Shown here: in pieces, positions 41,219 to 53,400 of the stretch
Layout: every line of letters starts with the position of its first letter
How positions within the stretch are numbered: the first letter of the stretch is position 1
Source of the DNA: Taudactylus pleione
Lineage: Eukaryota; Chordata; Amphibia; Anura; Myobatrachidae
Direction: 5' to 3'
Assembly (NCBI GenBank): GCA_031769625.1
Contig: JAUIMM010000645.1
Coordinates: forward strand, 2,212,001 to 2,276,000
DNA length: 64,000 bases
Program-made: the position numbers and the translations under genes
The notes under the pieces: model-generated
What the model saw: only the letters and a program-made list of their open reading frames with translations
Databases searched by the model: none
What the model was told of the DNA's origin: nothing

Positions 41219-44200
41219 CTACGGAGGCAAGATGTCATCCTCATCCTCCTCATCCACCGATTCCTCACCCTCTTCAGTGTGTACATCCTCATCCTCACAA
41301 AGTATTAACTCGTCCCCACTTGAATCCACCACCACAGGTCCCTCTGTACCTTCTGGAGGCTGGTCTCCCTGGAAGAGCTGATAATTCATTTTGATGAACA
41401 TCATCTTCTCCACATTCTGTGGAAGCAACCTCCTACGCCTTTCGCTGACAAGGTTCCCGGCTGCACTAAACACTCTTTCGGAGTACACACTGGAGGGGGG
41501 GCAACTCAGGTAAAATAGAGCCAGCTTGTACAGGGGCCTCCAAATTGCCTCTTTTTCCTGCCAGTACAGGTATGGACTGTCTGACATGCCTACTTGGATG
41601 CTGTCACCGATGTAATCCTCCACCATTCTGTCAATGGTGACAGTATCATATGCAGTGACAGTAGACATGTCAGAAATTGTTGCCAGGTCCTTCAGTCCAG
41701 ACCAGATGTCCAAACTTGGTCCTGCCTGCCCTGCATCACCGCCAGCGGGTTGCTTAGGATACCTAAGTTTTTTCCTGGCAGCCCCAGTTGCGGGAGAAAA
41801 TGAAGAAGGAGCCGTTGACGTGTCACGTTCCGCTTCAGCTGACAGTGTGTTCACCAGCAGGTCTTTGCACCTCTGCAGGCTTGTGTCGGCCGGAAAGAGA
41901 GACACCACATAGGCTTTAAACCTAGGATCAAGCACGGTGGCCAAAATGTAGTGGTCTGATTTCAACAGATTGACCACCCTGGAATCCTGGCAAAGCGAAT
42001 GAAGGGCTTCATCCACAAGTCCCACATGCCGAGCGGAATCGCTCCATCTTAGCTCCTCCTTCACTTTCTCCAGCTGCTTCTGCAAAAGCCTGATGAGGGG
42101 AATGACCTGACTCAAGCTGGCTGTGTCTGAACTGACTTCACGTGTGGCAAGTTCGAAGGGCTGGAGAACCTTGCACAACACGGAAATCATTCTCCACTGC
42201 GCTTGAGTCAGGTGCATACCCCCTCCTTTGCCTATGTCATAGGTGGATGTATAGGCTTGTATGGCCTTTTGCTGCTCCTCCATCCTCTGAAGCATATAGA
42301 GGGTTGAGTTCCACCGCGTCACAACCTCTTGCTTCAGGTGATGGCGGGGCAGGTTCAAGAGTGTTTGCTGGCGCTCCAGTCTTCGGCACGCAGTCGCTGA
42401 ATGGCGAAAGTGGCCAGAAATTTTTCGGGCCACCCAAAGCGTCTCCTGCACGCCCCTGTCGCTTTTCAGAAAATTCTGCACCACCAAGTTTATTGTGTGA
42501 GCAAAATCATGTGCTGGAATTTGCCCAGATGTAATGCCCGCACAATATTGGTGGCGTTGTCAGATATCACAAATCCCCAGGAGAGTCTAAGTGGGGTAAG
42601 CCACTGGGCGATGATTTCCCTCAGTTTCTCTAAGAGGTTGTCGGCGGTGTGCCTCTTACTGAAACCGGTGATACACAGCGTAGCCTGCCTTGTAACGAGC
42701 TGGCGTTTCTGAGATGCTGCTACTGGTGACGCTGCTGCTGTTGCTGCGTAAGGTGATACATCTACCCAGTGGGCTGTCACAGTCATATAGTCCTTAGTCT
42801 GCCCTGTTCCACTTGTCCACATGTCCGTGGTTAAGTGGACATTGTGTACAACGGCATTTTTCAGGACACTGAGGACACTTTTTCTGACGTTTCTGTACAG
42901 TCTCGGTATCGCCTGCCTAGTGAAGTGGAATCTAGACGGGATTTGGAACCGGGGACACACTACCTCCATCAATTGTCTAAATCCCACTGCACTAATGGCG
43001 GATACCGGACGAACGTCTAACACCAACATAGCAGTCAAGGCCTCAGTTATACGTTTTGCTTCAGGATGACTGCTGTCGTACTTCATCCTCCTCGCTAAGG
43101 ACTGTTGGAGGGTCAATTGTTTAGTAAAAGTAGTGGTGTTCCTACTTCCTCTCTGGGATGATGAACGACTCCCAGCAGCAGCAACAGCAGCAGCGGCAGC
43201 AGTAGGCGTAGCAATGCAGGATCCTCCAGAGGAATCCCGGATAGGAGAGTCAGTCATGCCAGTGACATGGCCTGCAGGACTACTTCCGATCCTGACTAAG
43301 GAGGAAATTGACGAGGAGGGAGTTGATGGTGTGGTTTGCAGGCGCTTGGATACAACAGGACAACGGGATTTAGGTGTCCCTGGACTGCTTACGGTCTTAG
43401 CCAAAGTTTCTGAACTTGACAGTAACTTTTTATGAACGCGCTGCAGGTGCCGTATAAGGGAGGATGTTCCTAGGTGGTTGACGTCCCTACCCCTACTTAT
43501 TTCACCTTTACATATGGTACATATGGCAAGACAGTTGTTGTCCGGATTTGGATAGAAATATTGCCAGACCAAAGAGGTGGAATGTTTGGTCTTCTGCCCA
43601 GGCATGACCGTGATGGGCTTTTTCATCCCACGGACAACAACTGTCTCCCCCGGAGCCTGATTTAAACAAACCACATCACCATCAGAATCCTCCTCGCCAA
43701 CTTCCTCCTCAGCGCCAGCTACACCAGTATCCTCATCCTGTTGTACTTCAACAGTGACATCTTCAATTTGCATATCAGCAAGTGGACTGTGGGTGCTCCT
43801 TTCAGCACTTGCAGGGGGCGTGCAAATGGTGGAAAGAGCCACCTCTTCCCGTCCAGTGCTGGGAAGGTCAGGCATCGCAACCACCACCACACTTGGACTC
43901 TCCTTGGGGATTTGTGATATCTTCTTAGAAAGCACAGTTCTTCGCTGTGCTTTTGCCAGCTTAACTCTTTTGATTTTTTTAGTGGGAGGAGGGCTTCCAT
44001 CGTCATGTGAAGCTGAACCACTAGTCATGAACATACTAGGGATCGACCTTAGCCGTTCCTTGCCACTCCGTGTCGTAAATGGCATATTGGCAAGTTTACG
44101 TTTCTCTTCAGCTGATTTAAATGTCTTTTTCAAGGTCATTTTCCTGAACTTTGCCATTTGGGATTGTATGTGCCCTCTACTATGACATTGGGCATCGGCC

Positions 44201-44328
44201 TTGGCAGACGACGTTGATGGCATGTTATCGTCTATGTCATGACTAGTGGCAGCAGCTTCAGCACTAGGAGGAAGTGGTTCTTGATCTTTCTCTATTTTAT
44301 TTTTATCGGAGAAAGTTTGGTCCTCCAT
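41219..44328 (-). pseudogene. hAT transposase with N-terminal BED zinc finger, one frameshift
   Basis: The enzyme excises and inserts the transposon in the nucleus. The start is the ATG at 44326-44328 in good context (AAATGG). Residues 1-250 are low-complexity, basic then acidic. A BED finger follows (W255, C270-x2-C273, H294-x4-H299). The RNase H-like catalytic core has aspartates in TTDMWTS (D502) and ISDNATN (D590). After codon 600 the frame is lost near 42520-42530. The other frame picks up at once with IPAHDFAHTINLVVQNFL and runs about 430 codons to 41219, through VVTRWNSTLYML, an insertion domain, and the C-terminal dimerisation block SSVYSERVFSAAGNLVSERR. It ends in an acidic tail. No other stop is seen in about 1030 codons, so the copy is young. 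The frameshift may be real or an assembly error. Confidence 0.95.
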
Positions 44329-44353
44329 TTATGTTATATCGATTTGATATATA

Positions 44354-45496
44354 CGTGCGGCTAAACACAGAAAATAATTTTTTTTTTGGTTTGGACTGGA
44401 GTGTACTTTGTGGGTTACAGCACCCTTTAATGGTCAAGCCAGCCGGCCCTTTACTTATGACACAGGCGCACTCTTGGCACTACTTTGTTGATGCACGTGC
44501 GGCTACTGCGCACACAATTCACAAACACAGAAAATAATTTTTTTTTGGTTTGGACTGGAGTGTACTTTCGGGGGTTACAGCACCCTTAACGGTCAAGCCA
44601 GCCGGCCCTTTACTTATGACACAGGCGCACGCTTGGCACTACTTTGTTGATGCACGTGCGGCTACTGCGCACACAATTCACAAACACAGAAAATAATTTT
44701 TTTTTTGTTTGGACTGGAGTGTACTTTCGGGGGTTACAGCACCCTTTAACGGTCAAGCCAGCCGGCCCTTTACTTATGACACAGGCGCACGCTTGGCACT
44801 ACTTTGTTGATGCACGTGCGGCTACTGCGCACACAATTCACAAACACAGAAAATAATTTTTTTTTGGTTTGGACTGGAGTGTACTTTCGGGGGTTACAGC
44901 ACCCTTTAATGGTCAAGCCAGCCGGCCCTTTACTTATGACACGGGCGCACGCTTGGCACTACTTTGTTGATGCACGTGCGGCTACTGCGCACACAATTCA
45001 CAAACACAGAAAATAATTTTTTTTTGGTTTGGACTGGAGTGTACTTTCGGGGGTTACAGCACCCTTAACGGTCAAGCCAGCCGGCCCTTTACTTATGACA
45101 CAGGCGCACGCTTGGCACTACTTTGTTGATGCACGTGCGGCTACTGCGCACACAATTCACAAACACAGAAAATAATTTTTTTTTGGTTTGGACTGGAGTG
45201 TACTTTCGGGGGTTACAGCACCCTTTAACGGTCAAGCCAGCCGGCCCTTTACTTATGACACAGGCGCACGCTTGGCACTACTTTGTTGATGCACGTGCGG
45301 CTACTGCGCACACAATTCACAAACACAGAAAATAATTTTTTTTTGGTTTGGACTGGAGTGTACTTTCGGGGGTTACAGCACCCTTTAACGGTCAAGCCAG
45401 CCGGCCCTTTACTTATGACACAGGCGCACGCTTGGCTCTACTTTGTTGATGCACGTGCGGCTACTGCGCACACAATTCACAAACACAGAAAAAATA
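44354..45496. repeat. 160-bp tandem repeats in the hAT 5' region (~7 copies)
   Basis: The motif ACTTTGTTGATGCACGTGCG recurs at 44482, 44641, 44801, 44961, 45120, 45280 and 45440, a period of 159-160 bp, with a partial first copy. Copies are almost identical; the length of the T run is the main difference. They lie between the transposase start codon and its likely promoter. The repeated 70-codon open frames on the plus strand are translations of this repeat and are not genes. Confidence 0.95.
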
Positions 45497-45832
45497 TTTT
45501 TTTTAGCACTTGGGGGAGCACCCCTGATGGACAGAGCACCCCCTGGACAACACTGCAGCACCCCTTTAGGACTGGGACACTGCACAGGACTTTGGAGTGG
45601 ACACAGCCCCTATGGACAACTGACTGCACAACACAGTCCAGCCAGCCCCTATGGACTTTGAAGTAGTGGACACAGCCCCTATTAACAACAGCAGCACAAC
45701 ACAGCCAGCCCCTATGGACTTTGAAGTAGTGGACAACAGCAGCACTACACTACACTACACTACACAGCCCTAACTCCCACCCTCCCTCTTCACTGTCCAC
45801 AGCCGAGTGAGAAAATGGCGCCGACGCGGGTA
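45497..45832 (-). other. hAT 5' leader region, CAGCACCCC/CAGCCCCTATGG-rich
   Basis: It holds short direct repeats (CAGCCCCTATGGACTTTGAAG twice, ACTAC run near 45745-45765) between the TATA box and the 160-bp repeats. It is probably transcribed as the 5' leader of the transposase message; an intron is possible but not demonstrable. Confidence 0.5.
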
Positions 45833-45843
45833 CCTTATATAGG
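45833..45843 (-). promoter_or_regulatory. TATA box of the hAT transposase promoter
   Basis: The minus strand reads CCTATATAAGG, about 160 bp inside the transposon end. It is followed by a GC-rich stretch (GGTACCCGCGTCGGCGCC) where transcription would start, about 25-35 bp downstream. Orientation fits the transposase gene. Confidence 0.65.
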
Positions 45844-46387
45844 ATCCAAAACCCGCGAGACTCGGAAGGCGGGATGATGACGTTTTGCCTCGATTTCAGA
45901 TCCGAGTCAGGCGGGAAAAGTCGAGCCTGACTCGGATCGGACTCGGATCGGGGGGGCTCGGGGGGGTTCGGATTTCAGAAATCCGAACCCGCTCACCCCT
46001 AGTACTAACCTAACCTCCCTAACCCTCCTTAGGGGTGCCTAACCGTAACTTCCCCCCAAGTGCCTAACCCTAATCCCCCCTCTAAGTGCCTAACCCTAAC
46101 CACCCCCATCCCCGCTGCCTAAACCTAAGTCCCCCCGGGTGTGCCTAACCCTAACCCTCCCTCCCCCTAGCCTAACCCTAAGTCCCCCCCGGGATCCCTA
46201 AACCTAACCTTCCCCCTCCGCGGCTGTCCGCTAGCGACGCCCGGCATCACTACGATCAGGATGCCGGGCGCCTGTCTCCCGGCGTCGGGGAAATGCGGGC
46301 GTCTACATCTAGACGCCCGACATTTCACCCTTGCAGTCGGGAAGCCGGCTGCCGGTATTTAGGCAGTCGGCTTCCCGATTGCTTCCC

Positions 46388-46916
46388 ATTAGGAGGATAC
46401 TGAGATATAACACTACAGAGATGCAGACAGAGGGAGTATATTAGGAGGATACTGAGATATAACACTACAGAGATGCAGACAGTGGGAGTATATTAGGAGG
46501 ATACTGAGATATAACACTACAGAGATGCAGACAGTGGGAGTATATTAGGAGGATACTGAGATATAACACTACAGAGATGCAGACAGAGGGAGTATATTAG
46601 GAGGATACTGAGATATAACACTACAGAGATGCAGACAGTGGGAGTATATTAGGAGGATACTGACATATAACACTACAGAGATGCAGACAGAGGGAGTATA
46701 TTAGGAGGATACTGAGATATAACATTACAGAGATGCAGACAGAGGGAGTATATTACGAGGATACTGAGATATAACATTACAGAGATGCAGACAGCGGGAG
46801 TATATTACGAGGATACTGAGATATAACATTACAGAGATGCAGACAGAGGGAGTATATTAGGAGGATACTGAGATATAACATTACAGAGATGCAGACAGCG
46901 GGAGTATGTTAGGAGG
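46388..46916. repeat. 52-bp satellite array, segment 4 (529 bp between E3 and E4)
   Basis: Ten monomers plus a partial unit. The ordered variants are nearly identical to 47419-47947, with two differences by eye (CTG/ATG near the start and ACGAGG/AGGAGG), showing a recent tandem duplication. Confidence 0.97.
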
Positions 46917-47418
46917 GAATGGGTATGAAATACCGCCGGCCGATTCCCGCCAGCGGCAGCTCGACAAGAGCAGAGTTAGGAGCAGCAGAAGCCCGACAGC
47001 ACTGGAAATCCCGATCGGGGATAGGTAAGTATGTACTAACCTAACCTTCCTAACCCTCCTTAGGGGTGCCTAACCGTAACTTCCCCCCAAGTGCCTAACC
47101 CTAATCCCCCCTCTAAGTGCCTAACCCTAACCACCCCCATCCCCGCTGCCTAAACCTAAGTCCCCCCGGGTGTGCCTAACCCTAACCCTCCCTCCCCCTA
47201 GCCTAACCCTAAGTCCCCCCCGGGATCCCTAAACCTAACCTTCCCCCTCCGCGGCTGTCCGCTAGCGACGCCCGGCATCACTACGATCAGGATGCCGGGC
47301 GCCTGTCTCCCGGCGGCGGGGAAATGCGGGCGTCTACATCTAGACGCCCGACATTTCACCCTTGCAGTCGGGAAGCCGGCTGCCGGTATTTAGGCAGTCG
47401 GCTTCCCGATTGCTTCCC
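46917..47418. mobile_element. Satellite-embedded element E, copy 4
   Basis: A 502-bp copy without the hAT insertion; it retains the empty hAT site (GTATGTACTAACCTAACC). It shares the GTTAGGAGG left flank and GATCGGGGATAGG with copy 3. Confidence 0.9.
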
Positions 47419-50400
47419 ATTAGGAGGATAATGAGATATAACACTACAGAGATGCAGACAGAGGGAGTATATTAGGAGGATACTGAGATATAACACTACA
47501 GAGATGCAGACAGTGGGAGTATATTAGGAGGATACTGAGATATAACACTACAGAGATGCAGACAGTGGGAGTATATTAGGAGGATACTGAGATATAACAC
47601 TACAGAGATGCAGACAGAGGGAGTATATTAGGAGGATACTGAGATATAACACTACAGAGATGCAGACAGTGGGAGTATATTAGGAGGATACTGACATATA
47701 ACACTACAGAGATGCAGACAGAGGGAGTATATTAGGAGGATACTGAGATATAACATTACAGAGATGCAGACAGAGGGAGTATATTAGGAGGATACTGAGA
47801 TATAACATTACAGAGATGCAGACAGCGGGAGTATATTACGAGGATACTGAGATATAACATTACAGAGATGCAGACAGAGGGAGTATATTAGGAGGATACT
47901 GAGATATAACATTACAGAGATGCAGACAGCGGGAGTATGTTAGGAGGATACTGAGATATAACACTACAGAGATGCAGACAGCGGGAGTATATTAGGAGGA
48001 TACTGAGATATAACACTACAGAGATGCAGACAGAGGGAGTATATTAGGAGGATACTGAGATATAACACTACAGAGATGCAGACAGCGGGAGTATATTAGG
48101 AGGATACTGAGATATAACACTACAGAGATGCAGACAGAGGGAGTATATTAGGAGGATACTGAGATATAACACTACAGAGAGGCAGACAGAGGGAGTATAT
48201 TAGGAGGATACTGAGATATAACATTACAGAGAGGCAGACAGCGAGAGTATATTAGGAGGATACTGAGATATAACACTACAGAGATGCAGACAGAGGGAGT
48301 ATATTAGGAGGATACTGAGATATAACACTACAGAGAGGCAGACAGAGGGAGTATATTAGGAGGATACTGAGATATAACACTACAGAGATGCAGACAGAGG
48401 GAGTATATTAGGGGGATACTGAGATATAACACTACAGAGATGCAGACAGAGGGAGTATATTAGGGGGATACTGAGATATAACACTACAGAGATGCAGACA
48501 GAGGGAGTATATTAGGAGGATACTGAGATATAACATTACAGAGATGCAGACAGAGGGAGTATATTAGGAGGACACTGAGATATAACACTACAGAGATGTA
48601 GACAGCGAGAGTATATTAGGAGGATACTGAGATATAACACTACAGAGATGCAGACAGCGGGAGTATATTAGGAGGATACTGACATATAACACTACAGAGA
48701 TGCAGACAGAGGGAGTATATTAGGAGGATACTGACATATAACACTACAGAGATGCAGACAGAGGGAGTATATTAGGAGGATACTGAGATATAACATTACA
48801 GAGATGCAGACAGAGGGAGTATATTAGGAGGATACTGAGATATAACACTACAGAGATGCAGACAGTGGGAGTATATTAGGGGGATACTGAGATATAACAT
48901 TACAGAGATGCAGACAGCGGGAGTATATTAGGAGGATACTGAGATATAACATTACAGAGATGCAGACAGAGGGAGTATATTAGGAGGATACTGAGATATA
49001 ACACTACAGAGATGCAGACAGCAGGAGTATATTAGGAGGATACTGACATATAACACTACAGAGATGCAGACAGTGGGAGTATATTAGGAGGATACTGAGA
49101 TATAACACTACAGAGATGCAGACAGAGGGAGTACATTAGGAGGATACTGAGATATAACACTACAGAGATGCAGACAGCGGGAGTATATTAGGATACTGAG
49201 ATATAACACTACAGAGATGCAGACAGAGGGAGTATATTAGGAGGATACTGAGATATAACACTACAGAGGTGCAGACAGTGGGAGTATATTAGGATACTGA
49301 GATATAACACTACAGAGATGCAGACAGAGGGAGCATATTAGGAGGATACTGAGATATAACACTACAGAGATGCAGACAGAGGGAGTATATTAGGAGGATA
49401 CTGACATATAACACTACAGAGATGCAGACAGCGAGAGTATATTAGGAGGATACTGAGATATAACACTACAGAGATGTAGACAGCGGGAGTATATTAGGAG
49501 GATACTGAGATATAACACTACAGAGATGCAGACAGCGGGAGTATATTAGGATACTGAGATAGAACACTACAGAGATGCAGACAGAGGGAGCATATTAGGA
49601 GGATACTGAGATATAACACTACAGAAATGCAGACAGAGGGAGTATATTAGGAGGACACTGAGATATAACACTACAGAGATGCAGACAGAGAGAGTATATT
49701 AGGAGGATACTGACATATAACACTACAGAGATGCAGACAGCGAGAGTATATTAGGAGGATACTGAGATATAACACTACAGAGATGCAGACAGCGGGAGTA
49801 TATTAGGAGGATACTGAGATATAACACTACAGAGATGCAGACAGAGGGAGTATATTAGGAGGATACTGAGATATAACACTACAGAGATGCAGACAGAGGG
49901 ACTATATTAGGAGGATACTGAGATATAACACTACAGAGATGCAGACAGAGGGAGTATATTAGGAGGATACTGAGATATAACACTACAGAGATGCAGACAG
50001 AGGGAGCATATTAGGAGGACACTGAGATATAACATTACAGAGATGCAGACAAAGGGAGTATATTAGGAGGATACTGAGATATAACACTACAGAGATGCAG
50101 ACAGCGGGAGTATATTAGGAGGATACTGAGATATAACACTACAGAGATGCAGACAGCGGGACTATATATGGGGACACAGAGATATAACACTACAGAGATG
50201 CAGACAGAGGGAGTATATTATGAGGATACTGAGATATAACACTACAGAGATGCAGACAGCGGGAGTGTATTAGGAGGATACTGAGATATAACATTACAGA
50301 GATGCAGACAGTGGGAGTATATTAGGAGGATACTGAGATATAACACTACAGAGATGCAGACAGCGGGAGTGTATTAGGAGGACACTGAGATATAACACTA

Positions 50401-53400
50401 CAGAGATGCAGACAGAGGGAGCATATTAGGAGGATACTGAGATATAACATTACAGAGATGTAGACAGAGGGAGTATATTAGGAGGATACTGACATATAAC
50501 ACTACAGAGATGCAGACAGAGGGAGTATATTAGGAGGATACTGAGATATAACACTACAGAGATGCAGACAGTGGGAGTATATTAGGAGGATACTGACATA
50601 TAACTCTAAAGAGATGCAGACAGTGGGAGTATATTAGGAGGATACTGAGATATAACACTACAGAGATGCAGACAGAGGGAGCATATTAGGAGGACACTGA
50701 GATATAACATTACAGAGATGCAGACAGTGGGAGTATATTAGGAGGATACTGAGATATAACATTACAGAGATGCAGACAGCGGGAGAATATTAGGAGGATA
50801 CTGAGATATAACTCTAAAGAGATGCAGACAGAGGGACTATATTAGGAGGATACTGACATATAACTCTAAAGAGATGCAGACAGTGGGAGTATATTAGGAG
50901 GATACTGAGATATAACATTACAGAGATGCAGACAGAGGGAGTATATTAGGAGGATACTGAGATATAACACTACAGAGATGCAGACAGTGGGAGTATATTA
51001 GGAGGATACTGACATATAACTCTAAAGAGATGCAGACAGTGGGAGTATATTAGGAGGATACTGAGATATAACACTACAGAGATGCAGACAGAGGGAGCAT
51101 ATTAGGAGGACACTGAGATATAACATTACAGAGATGCAGACAGAGGGAGTATATTAGGAGGATACTGAGATATAACACTACAGAGATGCAGACAGTGGGA
51201 GTGTATTAGGAGGATACTGAGATATAACACTACAGAGATGCAGACAGCGGGAGTGTATTAGGAGGATACTGAGATATAACACTACAGAGATGCAGACAGA
51301 GGGAGTATATTAGGAGGATACTGACATATAACACTACAGAGATGCAGACAGAGGGAGTACATTAGGAGGACACTGACATATAACACTACAGAGATGCAGA
51401 CAGAGGGAGTACATTAGGAGGATACTGAGATATAACACTACAGAGATGCAGACAGTGGGAGTATATTAGGGGGATACTGAGATATAACACTACAGAGATG
51501 CAGACAGAGGAAGTACATTAGGAGGACACTGACATATAACACTACAGAGATGCAGACAGAGGGAGTACATTAGGAGGATACTGAGATATAACACTACAGA
51601 GATGCAGACAGAGGGAGTATATTAGGAGGATACTGAGATATAACATTACAGAGATGCAGACAGAGGAAGTATATTAGGAGGATACTGAGATATAACATTA
51701 CAGAGATGCAGACAGTGGGAGTATATTAGGAGGATACTGACATATAACACTACAGAGATGCAGACAGAGGGAGTATATTAGGAGGATACTGAGATATAAC
51801 ATTACAGAGATGCAGACAGAGGAAGTATATTAGGAGGATACTGAGATATAACATTACAGAGATGCAGACAGTGGGAGTATATTAGGAGGATACTGACATA
51901 TAACACTACAGAGATGCAGACAGAGGGAGTATATTAGGGGGATACTGAGATATAACACTACAGAGATGCAGACAGAGGGAGTATATTAGGAGGACACTGA
52001 GATATAACACTACAGAGATGCAGACAGAGGGAGTATATTAGGAGGATACTGACATATAACATTACAGAGATGCAGACAGAGGGAGTATATTAGGAGGATA
52101 CTGAGATATAACACTACAGAGATGCAGACAGAGGGAGTATATTAGGAGGACACTGAGATATAACACTACAGAGATGCAGACAGAGGGAGCATATTAGGAG
52201 GATACTGAGATATAACACTACAGAGATGCAGACAGCGGGAGTATATTAGGAGGATACTGACATATAACACTACAGAGATGCAGACAGAGGGAGTATATTA
52301 GGAGGATACTGACATATAACACTACAGAGATGCAGACAGAGGGAGTATATTAGGAGGATACTGAGATATAACATTACAGAGATGCAGACAGCGGGAGTAT
52401 ATTAGGAGGATACTGAGATATAACACTACAGAGATGCAGACAGCGGGAGTATATTAGGAGGATACTGAGATATAACACTACAGAGATGCAGACAGCGGGA
52501 GTATATTAGGAGGATACTGAGATATAACACTACAGAGATGCAGACAGAGGGAGTATATTAGGAGGATACTGACATATAACACTACAGAGATGCAGACAGA
52601 GGGAGTATATTAGGAGGACACTGAGATATAACATTACAGAGATGCAGACAGAGGGAGTATATTAGGAGGATACTGACATATAACATTACAGAGATGCAGA
52701 CAGAGGGAGTATATTAGGAGGATACTGACATATAACACTACAGAGATGCAGACAGCGGGAGTATATTAGGAGGATACTGAGATATAACACTACAGAGATG
52801 CAGACAGAGGGAGTATATTAGGAGGATACTGACATATAACACTACAGAGATGCAGACAGTGGGAGTATATTAGGAGGACACTGAGATATAACATTACAGA
52901 GATGCAGACAGAGGGAGTATATTAGGAGGATACTGACATATAACACTACAGAGATGCAGACAGAGGGAGTATATTAGGAGGACACTGAGATATAACACTA
53001 CAGAGATGCAGACAGCGGGAGTATATTAGGAGGATACTGACATATAACATTACAGAGATGCAGACAGAGGGAGTATATTAGGAGGATACTGACATATAAC
53101 ACTACAGAGATGCAGACAGAGGGAGTATATTAGGAGGATACTGACATATAACACTACAGAGATGCAGACAGCGGGAGTATATTAGGAGGATACTGACATA
53201 TAACACTACAGAGATGCAGACAGCGAGAGTATATTAGGAGGATACTGACATATAACACTACAGAGATGCAGACAGAGGGAGTATATTAGGAGGACACTGA
53301 GATATAACATTACAGAGATGCAGACAGAGGGAGTATATTAGGAGGACACTGAGATATAACATTACAGAGATGCAGACAGAGGGAGTATATTAGGAGGACA

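Larger units (their letters stand above)
40584..46001 (-). mobile_element. hAT DNA transposon, autonomous type, 5418 bp
   Basis: The termini are TAGGGGTGTGCACC on the left and, as reverse complement of the right end, TAGGGGTGAGCGGG. An 8-bp duplication GTACTAAC lies outside. Inside, on the minus strand, are a promoter-like TATA box, about seven 160-bp tandem repeats, and a long BED-finger transposase gene with one frameshift. Subterminal sequences carry repeated GTTTTGGATCTGGAT (left) and GACTCGGATCGG (right) motifs, plausible transposase binding sites. It lies only in the third of four E copies, so it inserted after, or during, the amplification of E. Confidence 0.97.
40460..46387. mobile_element. 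Satellite-embedded element E, copy 3, interrupted by a hAT transposon
   Basis: Once the hAT element (40584-46001) and one 8-bp duplication are subtracted, 502 bp of element E remain, co-linear with copies 1, 2 and 4. The left flank is GTTAGGAGG and the right flank ATTAGGAGG, so the certain duplication is the 8-bp TTAGGAGG. Confidence 0.9.

Noticed and set aside
44274..45666. Repeated ~70-codon plus-strand frames (MLMHVRLLRTQFTNTE...)
   Set aside because: They are translations of the 160-bp tandem repeat in the hAT 5' region, antisense to the transposase.
14750..49560. A rule that all odd-length monomers lose exactly three bases
   Set aside because: Many do (49-bp forms lacking CAC or AGG), but others such as CACTAGAGATGCAG lack two bases, so no frame-preserving constraint is supported.
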